In this document: positions 11,403 to 21,483 of the stretch, in pieces
Numbering within the stretch: position 1 is the stretch's first letter
How the letters are laid out: every line of letters begins with the position of its first letter
Source: Huntiella abstrusa
Lineage: Eukaryota; Ascomycota; Sordariomycetes; Microascales; Ceratocystidaceae
Assembly: GCA_025685495.1 (NCBI GenBank)
Contig: JAJNMT010000131.1
Coordinates: forward strand, 1,426,001-1,490,000
DNA: 64,000 nt
Direction of reading: 5' to 3'
The notes under the pieces: model-generated
What the model saw: only the letters and a program-made list of their open reading frames with translations
Told to the model about the DNA's origin: nothing
The model's database searches: none
Program-made: the position numbers and the translations under genes

Positions 11403-14400
11403 CTTAAATAGAAATCCGTAGGATCCAGCGAAAACAGCAACGATGACGAGCTCAGGTCAAAAGTACAACGGACACAAAGGATGCTAAAACCGAGGGCACT
11501 GAAAATATTCGAAATAACCGAATAAATTCTGGGTTCAAATTGGTCGGAGCAAGGTTATCTAACCCGATTGGTGCCAAAGTGAGACAAGCTTTTCTCTTTT
11601 AGGGCAAAGCTGGAGGAGAAAAGAAAGCCTGTTATGTTAGAACCAACTCAACAAACTGACGCAAATTTGACTGAGCGCACAATACAGGCCTCGTTGGTTA
11701 AGAGGAGGGACAAGAGTACAAGCTACGGACAAGAAAGACCGATGCCGAACAAACAAGCTCAAAGAACTCCAAGATCTAGAATAAGCCGAAACTGCTGGTT
11801 AGTCTTTTGTTTGACCATGTGGTAGTGGCCGTAGAATGCGCCCTAGAATACGTTGAACGTGCTAAAATAGATCCCACTAGAAGACGTCCAGTAGGATTAC
11901 ACAAGGCTCGACAAACAGAAAATCCATTGACATTTCCGACTGTAGAGTGGCCGCAGCGGAAAGTTGTTCCCGAAAGCTGCATGTGCTTCAGAGTGCATGT
12001 GTAGGCTAGCTAAAGCGGCCAACACATGACGTTACAACCACATTTTGTCACTTTTCCACGTCACTTTGTCGGGAATGCTGCATGCCAACAGAGGCGAGAG
12101 CATAGGCGAGCAGGAAGAACAACACGGCGGGGCTTTCAAAGCCAAGACGCCATCGGTTTTGGATAACCGCCGAGACAAAATGGTATTTGAGCTGATGTCT
12201 GAATGCACATTGGCTATATGCAAGCCATATCGACGCTTCATCTAGCATGTATCATGTCCGCTAGGATAATTGTTCCTCCACCCTTCCACTGGAGAGGCCA
12301 GAGTCTTCATGCAGGCGATGGAACGTGGATTTTGCGGCAGATGTGCGGCGTCTGCTTCAAGTGCAAACGGAGATAGGAAATAATAGGGGAATATTTACCT
12401 TTGTGAGATGTAATGTAGCCGGTATGTGTTCGGACTTTGGGCGAAAATGACCGTGAAAGAAACGGAAATTGTAAAAGGAAGGACGGTACGTCGGACGTAA
12501 AATTTCGCTTTAGAGTAGGAATTCCGGTTCTGTGGCGAGATGATGCGTAAGAAGGAGCTCTACCGAAAATGGCAAATATGGTTGGTGAAGGAAGGTTGTT
12601 TCTCCTTCGAGACGCCGACGTCTAGTTCCACAGACGTTATTGGTGCGGCGAGTGAGAAAAGAGCGAAAGGCGGTAAAGAAAGCCAGCGCTTGCGTTCTGT
12701 TTTGGTTCTTTGGGAAGTGTCCAGAGAAATTGTGATAATGGATGGACACACACAAGGTTGGTGATTGGAAGAATAAATTGATTGGACTAGGGCAGTCCAC
12801 GAGAAGAGTAAATCTTGGTAAAGATGGTTGACAAAAGCGAATACAGCTATCTGAGAGAACAGCGCCCCGTGTGGTATTTAACCAGATACAACTTCACTAC
12901 AAGTGGTCTCCGCGATCCCTCTTTCCACATATGATTCCCGTCACGGACACCGGGATGACAAGGTCTATACCAAGAGACGTTACTCTTCAAAGCTCATTAT
13001 CCCCACCTTTCTCAGGAACCCCGGCTCGCGTGCTGTCTCGTCCAGGACATCAAGGAAGCACGGGCCCGGTGTAGTAAGTCCGACCAGCTTGTGATTTTGG
13101 TCTCTGACGGCCACGGTCGTCTTGCATTATCGTCATTGGTTTGGTATGCAAGGAGTATGTTCCAACTGTGAGGCAGGATTTCATGTGCATATGTTGAAAC
13201 CGGTACTCCCAACCTCCACTTAACGTCAATGAAGTATGATTCGTTCAACTTCCGCCCGGGAACAATTATCACGATGCTTCACCTCCTCGTAGAGCTGTGA
13301 CACTTGGAGGGGTCATGACCCCCGCGGTAAATTCTCCATCCTAGAGCCATATGTCAGTTCTAAAACATTGACACAAGGGCCTATACATATGTAAGATGCC
13401 GGTTAACAACTTTATTGGTTAGAGTAGCCAATATACGAAGCTAGCCAAGTCTAGACGGCCATTGTTATCCGAGTTAGTACATAAGCGACTACATGCTGAA
13501 GTATCATCATGGGGCTCCGTATCCAGGTATGATCTTCATATACAAACTCATACTCGGAGAACGGCATCTTAACTTACTCTGTAATGAGCTCAATTCATCC
13601 TCCAATCAAACTAACTCTATTCACGACATCTAGACTACGGCATTTGGTATCAGGGGACCCGTTTCACTATAGATGTGGGGGACAATTGCCTGACGACCCT
13701 CGCATTTTCTCTCGTATCAAGCTCAAAGCCAGACGTTTGTGGAAATCAAAGTTTAAACCGGAAGCATAATTGCGATCAGATCGATCCGTATACAAACTTC
13801 TACTTGCCCTTTGACACATATCAGGGTACATACCAATGTATGAATACATGTGTGTGTGTCTGAGCTGCTTAACATACCGGATATTTAACAACACTATTGC
13901 GAATTGACTAGACTTCGTCGCATTGATACGGAACCTCAGGGACCCGGGTAATGAGGCCGCCATAATAGCGGCTGTTATATCTCGACGTGTGTGCAACCAC
14001 GAAGAACGAGCTTCACTCTACGCAACGGTTGACGCTCTTCATGTTACATGTCAGCACAACCAGTCCAGGTAGCCCTGTCCATACTACAATGACGGCCATC
14101 CAGAAGACGTATTTCCAGACGCCGAAAACGCGAAGAACCAAAAGCTGCATGAAGTTCCGGCCACCAGATAACATGTGTGACCCGCCGCCCTACATGTTCT
14201 CAAGTACATACAAGACGTTCCGGATAACCCACTATTATGCCGTGTCGGTGGGATTTCCGACGCCACCTGAATGACCCCTATGAAACAGTCTTCCCCTATC
14301 CGAATCGCTTCCCCACCAAAGAACCCGTCGTGGTAAACAATCATGAACTTTCCCAGTGACCTCCTCGGCACGCTCTCTCAAAAAGCAACTCTTACCTTCA

Positions 14401-15348
14401 CCACATGCAAGCTACCACTGCTCGACCTGACCAACGTGGTATCCGCGGTCTTAGCTTCGTTTCTACTATCCTCTGCACTGACTGTCTTGTCCGCTAACTA
14501 GGGGGTTTAAGCGGTCCTACCGCCGCCATGTCAACATTGGTTATAGCGGAGGACTTGTCAGCTAGTCCGTATTCCCTGTGTCTACGCAAGGAGTTATCAA
14601 GACAAACTAAAGATGTGGCGCTCAATTCCGTGTATAGAGCCTCTTTCCCTCTCGCCGAGTGATTCGCAGGTGGTGGCAATATTAGTAGAATCGCCAGCTC
14701 TGTCTTGGCGACCGTCGCGGCTGCGCATGAGGGCTAGACTTGGTGATTCTGGGGTCACGAAGCAGAAGAGCGGGCTCGTTCTTTGTCGTTACCTGTTTAG
14801 GCGGCTTGGATAGAACGAGTGGTTCATGCTCGCGGTATCCCGTTGAAAATCAGAGGCACAGCAGAGCCGATGGTTAGCTCGTTTAAAACTACCCCACGGT
14901 AGTGATTCTTGGGCAGGCGCCTTGCGATTTCAGATATGATTCATTCCGCATTTTTGCATGATAGCTGCATTTACATTGTGTACCTCTATCGTTCAAGTAT
15001 TTCCGGACACCTATATCGTAAACAAACTTGCCATCCGCAGGCCACAGTCCTGGTACGTAAGTGCCAAGGGCATCACTGTTTAACGCCCTCGAACCTGCGC
15101 ATCAACTTACCGAAAAATCTCCTCTGGTCACAAGCCATAATTCATCCTTCATTGAGTCTCATTCTCATTCACTAGGCCCTCGCATGTGAGAACCTCGTTG
15201 CCCAATCGCCCAAATGTCGTGATTACCATGTATTAGCTTATCGGTGATTTTTACTGTACATTCTGTGTATCCCAACCGAACTGGTGTGTACCATTGTTGC
15301 AACGACAGTCACGCTGACATGTTACATACCCACCAAGTCATCTCTATT
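11403..15348. other. Intergenic, no gene recognised
   Basis: About 3.9 kb between NAD kinase and rrp46. The part next to 11402 is the NAD kinase promoter. The rest shows only short open frames without recognisable sequence, no tRNA, and no clear repeat. Decayed or non-coding RNA sequence cannot be excluded. Confidence 0.5.
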
Positions 15349-16246
15349 TTACGCGCTGGTTTTCCAAAACAAATCCTCCTTTACTTTAGCGGTCATTACT
15401 GACCGCATAAAGTGCTTCATGTCCACAATCTCCGGCTCGCTATCCTCCATAGCTGTATCAAGATCCATCTCGTCGCGTCTCGCCTGGCAGCATGCTCTCT
15501 CACCCTCCGCAAGCACCGCTTTTAACTCTGATGGTGAAAATCTACCCTCACTCTCAACAAGCAACAACTCATCCTTTGACGTGTATCCCAGGGCGTGAAC
15601 TGACCGGGCACGAGAGATCTCAACGGCGCTAGGGTCAATCAGGAACTTGGGGGTATCGGCGGGGGTATCATTCGGGACGGCAATAATGGTAGCAGTAGCG
15701 AGACATGTGAGTGGGATGGCAGCAGTCATGAGGCCAAGAACGGCAGAGTGGAGAAGAGCGGGGATAGCGGCAATGTTCTGTTGTTTCCAAATGTTAGCGA
15801 TTATCTAAGTGACGTCTATGGGGCTGTCATACAATTTGCGCCTGGGTGGTTTTGGTGTTCTCGTAGAGATTCTCTGGGGTCTCGAGGATCTGGAGGACAA
15901 TTTGAATGACACAGCGAGGATAGTTCTTGACGGGGATTATACGGTGTAAAGTCGACGAAATGACACTCTCGAGATGTCTTTCGCGGGTACCTGATTATTC
16001 CAAACATGGTTAGCCATTGTGTCTTTGCCTCAACTTTAAAGTTTCTGGACATGCCAACATACCTCCAACACCGGCTGCTGGCCTCACAACCACATCGATC
16101 AAAGACTCAAAAGCAGCTTCGTCCTTCTTTACCGTCTCGATTGGACCGTTAATTGACGAGAGAATCTTGAATCCGTTGTGTGAAAAAGTTGCTGAACCAT
16201 CAGCTCGGGGCAACGGTGCCAGCTCAACTTCGGGTCTAGACGCCAT
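15349..16246 (-). CDS. rrp46: Exosome complex component Rrp46 (RNase PH fold)
   Basis: Exons read on the minus strand are 16246-16063, 15990-15833 and 15777-15349, encoding about 256 aa. Introns are 72 and 55 nt with GTATGT and GTATGA donors and CAG acceptors. The N-terminus has the family motif LPRADGSATF, followed by SSINGPIE, DVVVRPAAGVGGTRERHLES, HRIIPVKNYPRCVIQIVLQ and later IPALLHSAVLGLMTAAIPL. This is the order seen in Rrp46/EXOSC5, a catalytically inactive RNase PH-like ring subunit of the RNA exosome that processes and degrades RNA in nucleus and cytoplasm. The start is the ATG at 16246, in a good context (TATAATGG); the frame stays open upstream only to a TTG. It is divergently arranged with the PTPA gene. 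Confidence 0.9.
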
Positions 16247-16577
16247 TATAGTCGATTTTTTCAGTAGAGAGGTTGTTTGCGTCAATTCGTTGCAGTCGGG
16301 GTTTCAGTGCGATACTGTAAAGAATGATGGGTATCGATGGCCGTTGGTAAAAATCTTGGTCGCATTTCTAACCTGTCGCAAAGTTCGTCCAAGAAACTCA
16401 GACATGATATTCTCGATTGGGACTGATGCCCCACTATCGATCGTTATCGCAAAATAGGGTACAACCCTTATGGTCTATCCAGCTAACATGGCAGTTATGA
16501 CGTCGTTCGATTTGTAGTGAACATCTTCACGTTGTGTTCATTCAGCAGTCATCTAAATATCAGACTAATTTTCAAAA
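16247..16577. promoter_or_regulatory. Shared divergent promoter, rrp46 / PTPA
   Basis: The start codons of rrp46 (minus) and the PP2A activator (plus) are separated by 331 bp with no other gene. Both promoters must lie here or overlap the first exons. I see no obvious TATA box, as is common for housekeeping fungal genes. Co-expression is an inference from spacing only. Confidence 0.5.
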
Positions 16578-17864
16578 ATGACTACACCTTCATCAGAAAA
16601 CACTACTGCCGGCGTACCCAAGGCTGCGTTCCCCCTTAGTGGACTTATTCCTAAGCTTGAACCTCGTCGTAAGCGTCAAGTCGAAAACAGCCAGCCTCGC
16701 CCATCAACACCAGCGTTACCAGCTCGGCCAGAGCTTGAATCCACCAAATTCCAAATCCCGTCCCGCCGCATTCTCAGCAAGGAGGATCATGATTTGTTTC
16801 TTAAGTCGCCTACTTACCAGCTTATCCAAGCTTGGATTTTCGGAATCACAGATGCTCTTGTTGGTATCCCGTGTTCCTCTGTCAAGGATGATCAGTTGAG
16901 CCCAAATGTGGTCACTATTCTCAAGATCATTGATGAACTGGAGGGCATTGTTAAGAAAGCGCCCCCGAATGAGCAGGGTGGCTCGAGATTTGGTAACAAA
17001 GCTTTCCGGGATTTTGTCGACTTGGCCAAGGGACGTATGCCTGAGTGGCACAAGGAATTGGGCATCACAAACAACGACGCAATTGAGGAGGCATCCACTT
17101 ATCTTTCACAAGCATTTGGTAACAGAATGCGGATTGACTATGGATCTGGACATGAGTTGAATTTCTTAATTTGGCTGTTGTGTCTGTATCAGCTCGGTGT
17201 CCTCGAGAAGAGCGACTACAAGGCGTTGGCCTTGAAAGTATTCAAACGTTATCTTGTTCTTATGCAGAAGGTTCAGATGGCGTATTACCTCGAGCCTGCA
17301 GGATCCCATGGTGTCTGGGGTCTCGACGATTACCAGTTCCTGCCCTTCCTTTTTGGTGCCGCTCAGTTACTGGGACACCCATACATCACCCCTCGGGCCA
17401 TCCATCAGGATCTTATTTTGGAGGAAAACGGTGACGACTATCTTTACCTTTTCCAGATTGTCTTTGTCAACAGCACCAAGACTGTGAAGGGTCTCCGCTG
17501 GCACAGCCCCATGCTCGATGACATATCATCTGCCAAGTCATGGAGCAAGATTGAAGCCGGTATGCGACGCATGTTTGTCACTGAGGTTCTTGGGAAGTTG
17601 CCTGTCATGCAACACTTCATGTTTGGTTCTCTTGTACCAGCGGTGGAGGGCATGAGCACCGAGCAAGAAGCGGGGTTGGGCACAGAGGAGGACGAGGAGA
17701 GAACTGGGGAGTTATGTACCGACCACGGAGCGAAAGGGCATAAGCATGGACAGGCTGTTGGCTGGAACGATTGTTGTGGTATCAAGGTACCTAGCAGCAT
17801 TGCGGCCAGTGTCGAGGCAAGAAAGAAGATGGACGGTGGATTACGGAGAATCCCCTTTGACTAG
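16578..17864 (+). CDS. Serine/threonine protein phosphatase 2A activator (PTPA, Rrd family)
   Basis: An intronless frame of 428 aa starts at AAAATGACT. PTPA/Rrd proteins are peptidyl-prolyl isomerase-like factors that bind and activate PP2A-type phosphatases. Family landmarks run in order: SRRILSKEDHDLFLKSPTY (about 60-78), ITDALVGIPC, GSRFGNKAFRDF, IDYGSGHELNFLIWLLCLYQLG (about 190-212), EPAGSHGVWGLDDYQFLPFLFGAAQLLGH, SWSKIEAGMRRMF, and VMQHFMFGSL. The N-terminal 55 residues are a Pro/Arg-rich extension and the C-terminal 70 an acidic then His/Gly-containing tail. Fungi have two paralogues, Rrd1 and Rrd2; I cannot assign this one safely by eye. It ends 73 bp from the stop of the convergent hydratase gene. 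Confidence 0.93.
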   Translation: MTTPSSENTTAGVPKAAFPLSGLIPKLEPRRKRQVENSQPRPSTPALPARPELESTKFQIPSRRILSKEDHDLFLKSPTYQLIQAWIFGITDALVGIPCSSVKDDQLSPNVVTILKIIDELEGIVKKAPPNEQGGSRFGNKAFRDFVDLAKGRMPEWHKELGITNNDAIEEASTYLSQAFGNRMRIDYGSGHELNFLIWLLCLYQLGVLEKSDYKALALKVFKRYLVLMQKVQMAYYLEPAGSHGVWGLDDYQFLPFLFGAAQLLGHPYITPRAIHQDLILEENGDDYLYLFQIVFVNSTKTVKGLRWHSPMLDDISSAKSWSKIEAGMRRMFVTEVLGKLPVMQHFMFGSLVPAVEGMSTEQEAGLGTEEDEERTGELCTDHGAKGHKHGQAVGWNDCCGIKVPSSIAASVEARKKMDGGLRRIPFD

Positions 17865-17937
17865 AAAACCTGGTGCTTTTGTATATTCTGTTGACAAACC
17901 TATCACTACATACTTACTATAATACATCATAATACCT

Positions 17938-18921
17938 TTACAGTTTAGCAGCAATCTCGGGAACTACGCGGATGTAGCAGCGGCCGTTGCTCAAGCAGAC
18001 CTTCCCACCAACAACTTCCGTCTGGAAGCGAATTTCCTCAAAGCCATCAACGACATTACCAGTTTTCCACACCTTAGTCTTCAGAGTATCACCAGGCATA
18101 ACCGGGCTAGCGAATCTCGCCTGAAACTCCTTGATATTCTCTGGCTTGCTACCGCCGAGCTTTTTAAGAATCAAATGGCAGGAGGTATTCCAAGCAAACA
18201 ACCCGTGCATGATATCACCCTTAAAGCCCATCTTCAGGCCTGGCTCTGGAGTGGCGTGTAGAGGGTTATAGTCGCCGTTCAACCGGTACAACAGGCCCGA
18301 CTCCCGCGTAGAAGTCTGCGTGACTTCGAAGTCGGGAGCCCGATCAGGCGGGGGGATATTCTCCGCAGGAGGTCCTCTAGGACCATTCCAACCACCACCA
18401 CCAACATAGAAGACACTCGCGATACACCGAGTATACACCTCCCCAGTATCAGCATTCACCAAGTCCTGCTGAGTCTCCACAACACTACCCGGCTTCCCCT
18501 TATCATAGACGCCTAAAACCGAAGTGCGCGTCTCCCACTTGGCGCCGTCGGAAGACAGCGGAATCGGCTTGTAGAAGAACATCCGGCGCTGCCCGTCAAC
18601 GACCCGCTCAGGGTCAAACGTGGGACAATCGGGGATCGGCACGGCTTTTTGCCGGGCGTAAAAGTCAACTACATCGGGGGTAGCCCCTTTGAAGCCGAGA
18701 ACGATGGGGTAAGTGGGGAAAGCGGCAAAATGGGGGTGACGTTCCTGAGGGGCATGTTAGTGGGGCTATATGTTGTATTGAATATAGAGGCTTCGGCTTA
18801 CGTAGAGATAGTGAAGCTCATCGGCGTTGCAACCGATGCTGTTGGCGAAGAGGAGGAGATCCCGTCGGTTCCAGGCCGCGGGGAGGGGAGGATACGCGAA
18901 GCCAACACCGGGACCAGACAT
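17938..18921 (-). CDS. Peroxisomal MaoC-type (3R)-enoyl-CoA hydratase (hydratase 2)
   Basis: Minus-strand exons are 18921-18802 and 18744-17938 (57-nt intron, GTAAGC donor, CTCAG acceptor), giving 308 aa. The first exon encodes MSGPGVGFAYPPL...DELHYLY; splicing joins it to ERHPHFAAFPTYPIVLGFKG, the usual hot-dog-domain opening of hydratase 2. The second hot-dog domain has the catalytic signature YRLNGDYNPLHATPE (Asp198 and His203 expected as catalytic pair) and GFKGDIMHGL. The family hydrates trans-2-enoyl-CoA to (3R)-hydroxyacyl-CoA, as does the C-terminal part of the fungal multifunctional beta-oxidation enzyme Fox2; here it stands alone. The protein ends in AKL, a canonical type-1 peroxisomal targeting signal. 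The exact substrate range is unknown. Confidence 0.9.
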
Positions 18922-19032
18922 TTTAAAAAGGTGTTTGAGGTATAAAAGGAAATATCGTTTGTAAGTGGTCCGATTGTATAACACAACGCAGTTACTGAAA
19001 AACGTAAAAGATGCAACAAACTTGAAGGAGAA

Positions 19033-19052
19033 TCGTGGATTTTAATCCACGA
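19033..19052. repeat. 9-bp perfect inverted repeat upstream of hydratase gene
   Basis: TCGTGGATT and its exact complement AATCCACGA are separated by TT. It sits about 110 bp upstream of the hydratase ATG. It could be an operator-like dimer-binding site or chance; no known fungal consensus is recognised. Confidence 0.4.
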
Positions 19053-19091
19053 AAATATTCAGACGCGGCTAAAATGGCGCGACACAGCCTG

Positions 19092-19097
19092 CCGAGG
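19092..19097. promoter_or_regulatory. CCGAGG hexamer, candidate FarA/FarB fatty-acid response site
   Basis: CCGAGG (CCTCGG on the gene strand) lies about 170 bp upstream of the peroxisomal hydratase start. In Aspergillus, CCTCGG is the core bound by the FarA/FarB zinc-cluster activators at fatty-acid and peroxisomal genes. The match is exact, but a single hexamer occurs often by chance; the gene context makes it worth noting. Confidence 0.45.
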
Positions 19098-19934
19098 CAC
19101 GGCAACGATTTACGGATGTCATAATAACTAAATTCAGACTTCTAAACCCACACTTGCGATGCACAGTCCACTTCGGTGTCTTTATCAGATCCAACACGAC
19201 GCTGAATACGGAAATCGGGTTAACAAGGGTTACATATCTGATCATCCTCGAGTTTTTCATCTCCAGCTAGTGGACGTTCGGCAGCTAACTGTTAGGTAGA
19301 CACCTATTTTCTGGTGTTGATGCAAAAAGTCAAAACATACAACACCGGGTATTCGCACGTGGTCACCCACCGTACTACTAATCCAGCGCTCTGCGGCTTG
19401 ACTATGGGGGAGCAGACGGGACCCCGTATTTTCCGCAGGCTATGGTCGTATGTGGAAGAGAGTGGTGCTAGTTCAAATTATATTCAGACCTGGGCTCAAG
19501 AACGGCTAGAATTTACTTGGAAGATCAACGTACACAGGTGAAGCGATATTGTACAAGCTGGTATATTCGCTGGTTAACCAAGCATGTACTTGTCTTTATC
19601 AAGGTAGGCTTACCTCCTACTTTGTACTTGACAGAAACGCCAAAAGCATCCATCTATCCACCGCACCGCAATCAAAAGACACTCTACGACGACCTCACCA
19701 ACCACAGTTGATTCCACCAAACCACCAAACGTCACCATCTTGGTGGGTAACACGATCTAGTCCAACAACACCTCAAAAAACAAGTGTATCTGTGTACAAC
19801 ACAACAAACGTCGTCCGATGCCTACGTCAAAAGTAAAACGATAATGACAGCCATCCCAAGCACCATCATAACCCTAACAAAATTCTCCTTGACGACAAAA
19901 AGAAGCTCCCGAAGGAGTTGTAGACGGATGTTGA

Positions 19935-20006
19935 TGACCACGATGGGATTCGAACCCACAATCTTTTGATTCGTAGTCAAACGCCTTGCCATTGGGCCAC
20001 GCGGCC
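19935..20006 (-). tRNA. tRNA-Arg (anticodon ACG)
   Basis: A 72-nt gene without intron. The acceptor stem pairs GGCCGCG with CGTGGTC (two G-U pairs); the A box reads TGGCCCAATGG and the T loop TTCGAAT within GTGGG/CCCAT. The anticodon stem TTTGA/TCAAA encloses loop CTACGAA, giving anticodon ACG (inosine-modified in eukaryotes, reading CGU/CGC/CGA). A T5 pol III terminator lies about 33 nt downstream. Confidence 0.93.
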
Positions 20007-20750
20007 GTCTTATATCTTGATATACAGAGCATCACTAACAGTCTTCAAGCATCTTTCACGTCACACAAGGGAAAATCGACCTGTATAAACGACTTCCACC
20101 GCACCCGGAAGAACCTTCCTTTGATGTGTTTGCTCGCCGGCGATATAAGTATAACGCCGGGTAAATCTACTGTTTTTCAGGGGAACAAGTCCATATAATC
20201 GAGGTGATCACGGTCGGTTCGCCTCATGACGTCGGTGAAACAGTGCTGGGAGTGACGCCTGGACCAACTATGTGACTGAACGGGGATGCTGGTGATGGTC
20301 CCGACTTTTGAGGAAACTTGGATTTTGACGTTTGGGATGTCAGGGACTGTTTCATGGACATGTGGATTTGGAGATCTGGATGGATGTGTGAGAAGGTTTA
20401 TAGGTCGCGTGGCATGTGTAAATCATCGAGTACATATGCACACAGGACTTCCTAACTCCCTGTATAGAAAACCACCATGTCCACGCAAAATACCCAATGA
20501 CACGGCAATGACCATCCTCACAGACCGCCAAACAATATCACCAAGTAAATAAGTCGAAGCGTGTCCAACCGACCCTCCTCGCTAAGAAACCCAGTTATTC
20601 TCCAATTCCGCCAAGACCAAGTCAAGCTTCCTCTTCACCACGAAACAATCTCTTCAACCCGGCAACCCCCCTGTCCGGAGCATTTCAATTTCCTCCCGTT
20701 TCAACCAAATAACCTTAAACCATAAGTAGACATCGTCCATAGAGCTCATC
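20007..20750. other. Intergenic, no gene recognised
   Basis: Short open frames only. The right end becomes CT-rich and leads to the TATA box of the small secreted protein gene. Confidence 0.5.
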
Positions 20751-20757
20751 TATATAA
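20751..20757 (+). promoter_or_regulatory. TATA box of small secreted protein gene
   Basis: TATATAA lies 178 bp before the ATG and is followed by a pyrimidine-rich, ACATCACA-rich leader. Strong TATA boxes are common at highly regulated or abundant fungal secreted-protein genes. Confidence 0.6.
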
Positions 20758-20928
20758 ACCGGCCCATCCACCCTCAAAATGTTCAATACCTTCTTTTCCT
20801 CTTCAGGCAAGACCTCCATAACACACATCACATCTTCACTTCCTCCCGCTGTGCGGTTCATTTGACTTTTTTATCTTTACTCATCATTCCACTTCACATC
20901 ACACATATACCACGCTTCTTCATTCAAA

Positions 20929-21281
20929 ATGCAGTTCTCCATCGCTACCATTTTCACCCTCTTCACCGCCGTCTCGGCTGGTGTTATTGCTGAGCGTCAG
21001 ACTGGTGTCAATGCCAACAGACCCGTTCCTACCGGTGCTTGCTGTGTTGCCGCCACTTCCCTCAAGCAGGATGTGTGCAGTGTCAACGGCCAGAGCGGTA
21101 GATGTGTGCCTGCTAGCGTGAACAACTGTAAGTTTAAACTCATAGCTTTTCTTTCTTCTACATGCTAACATCATTTATAGGCGGTTCCGCTCTTACCTGC
21201 ATTGAGGATAGCAGACTCACCTGCAGCACCACTGTTCTTGAGCGTGGTCGCCCCCTGTGCCGTCTTACCAACGGTGCTTAA
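20929..21281 (+). CDS. Small secreted cysteine-rich protein (99 aa), unknown function
   Basis: Exons are 20929-21127 and 21181-21281, joined within a Cys codon (T|GC); the donor is GTAAGT, the acceptor ATAG, and a GCTAAC branch sequence lies in the 53-nt intron. A signal peptide MQFSIATIFTLFTAVSAG is followed by a short propeptide-like stretch and a mature part with eight cysteines: ACC, DVC, GRC, NNC, LTC, LTC and PLC. The spacing does not match hydrophobins, which need a second adjacent Cys pair, nor CFEM. Proteins of this look are found in Penicillium and Aspergillus secretomes, but I know no function. The last residues are RLTNGA. It converges on the SOD gene, 202 bp away. Confidence 0.85.
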
Positions 21282-21483
21282 ATCCATTAGCATATGATGA
21301 TACTGGCGTGTAATGACCTCCCAATCATAAACGAAGCTAATCATGGCACTGGACTTGCCATCTTACAACATCGAGATTGGAGCAGTAATAGAGTAATAAT
21401 AAATAAGTCCATGAACGGACACAGTACAATTCTCAAGCTATTCTAGTGTTATGCAATCGTGATGCAACATGTTTCTCTCCTCT

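Larger units (their letters stand above)
18922..19934. other. Intergenic: hydratase promoter and tRNA flank
   Basis: No gene seen. The part next to 18921 is the promoter of the hydratase; the CCGAGG hexamer and the short inverted repeat listed separately lie in it. The right part flanks tRNA-Arg(ACG), with a pol III T-run on the minus strand at 19897-19901. Confidence 0.5.

Noticed and set aside
20929..21281. Hydrophobin call for the small Cys-rich protein
   Set aside because: Eight cysteines are present, but they begin with CC and lack the C-CC-C-C-CC-C order required of hydrophobins.
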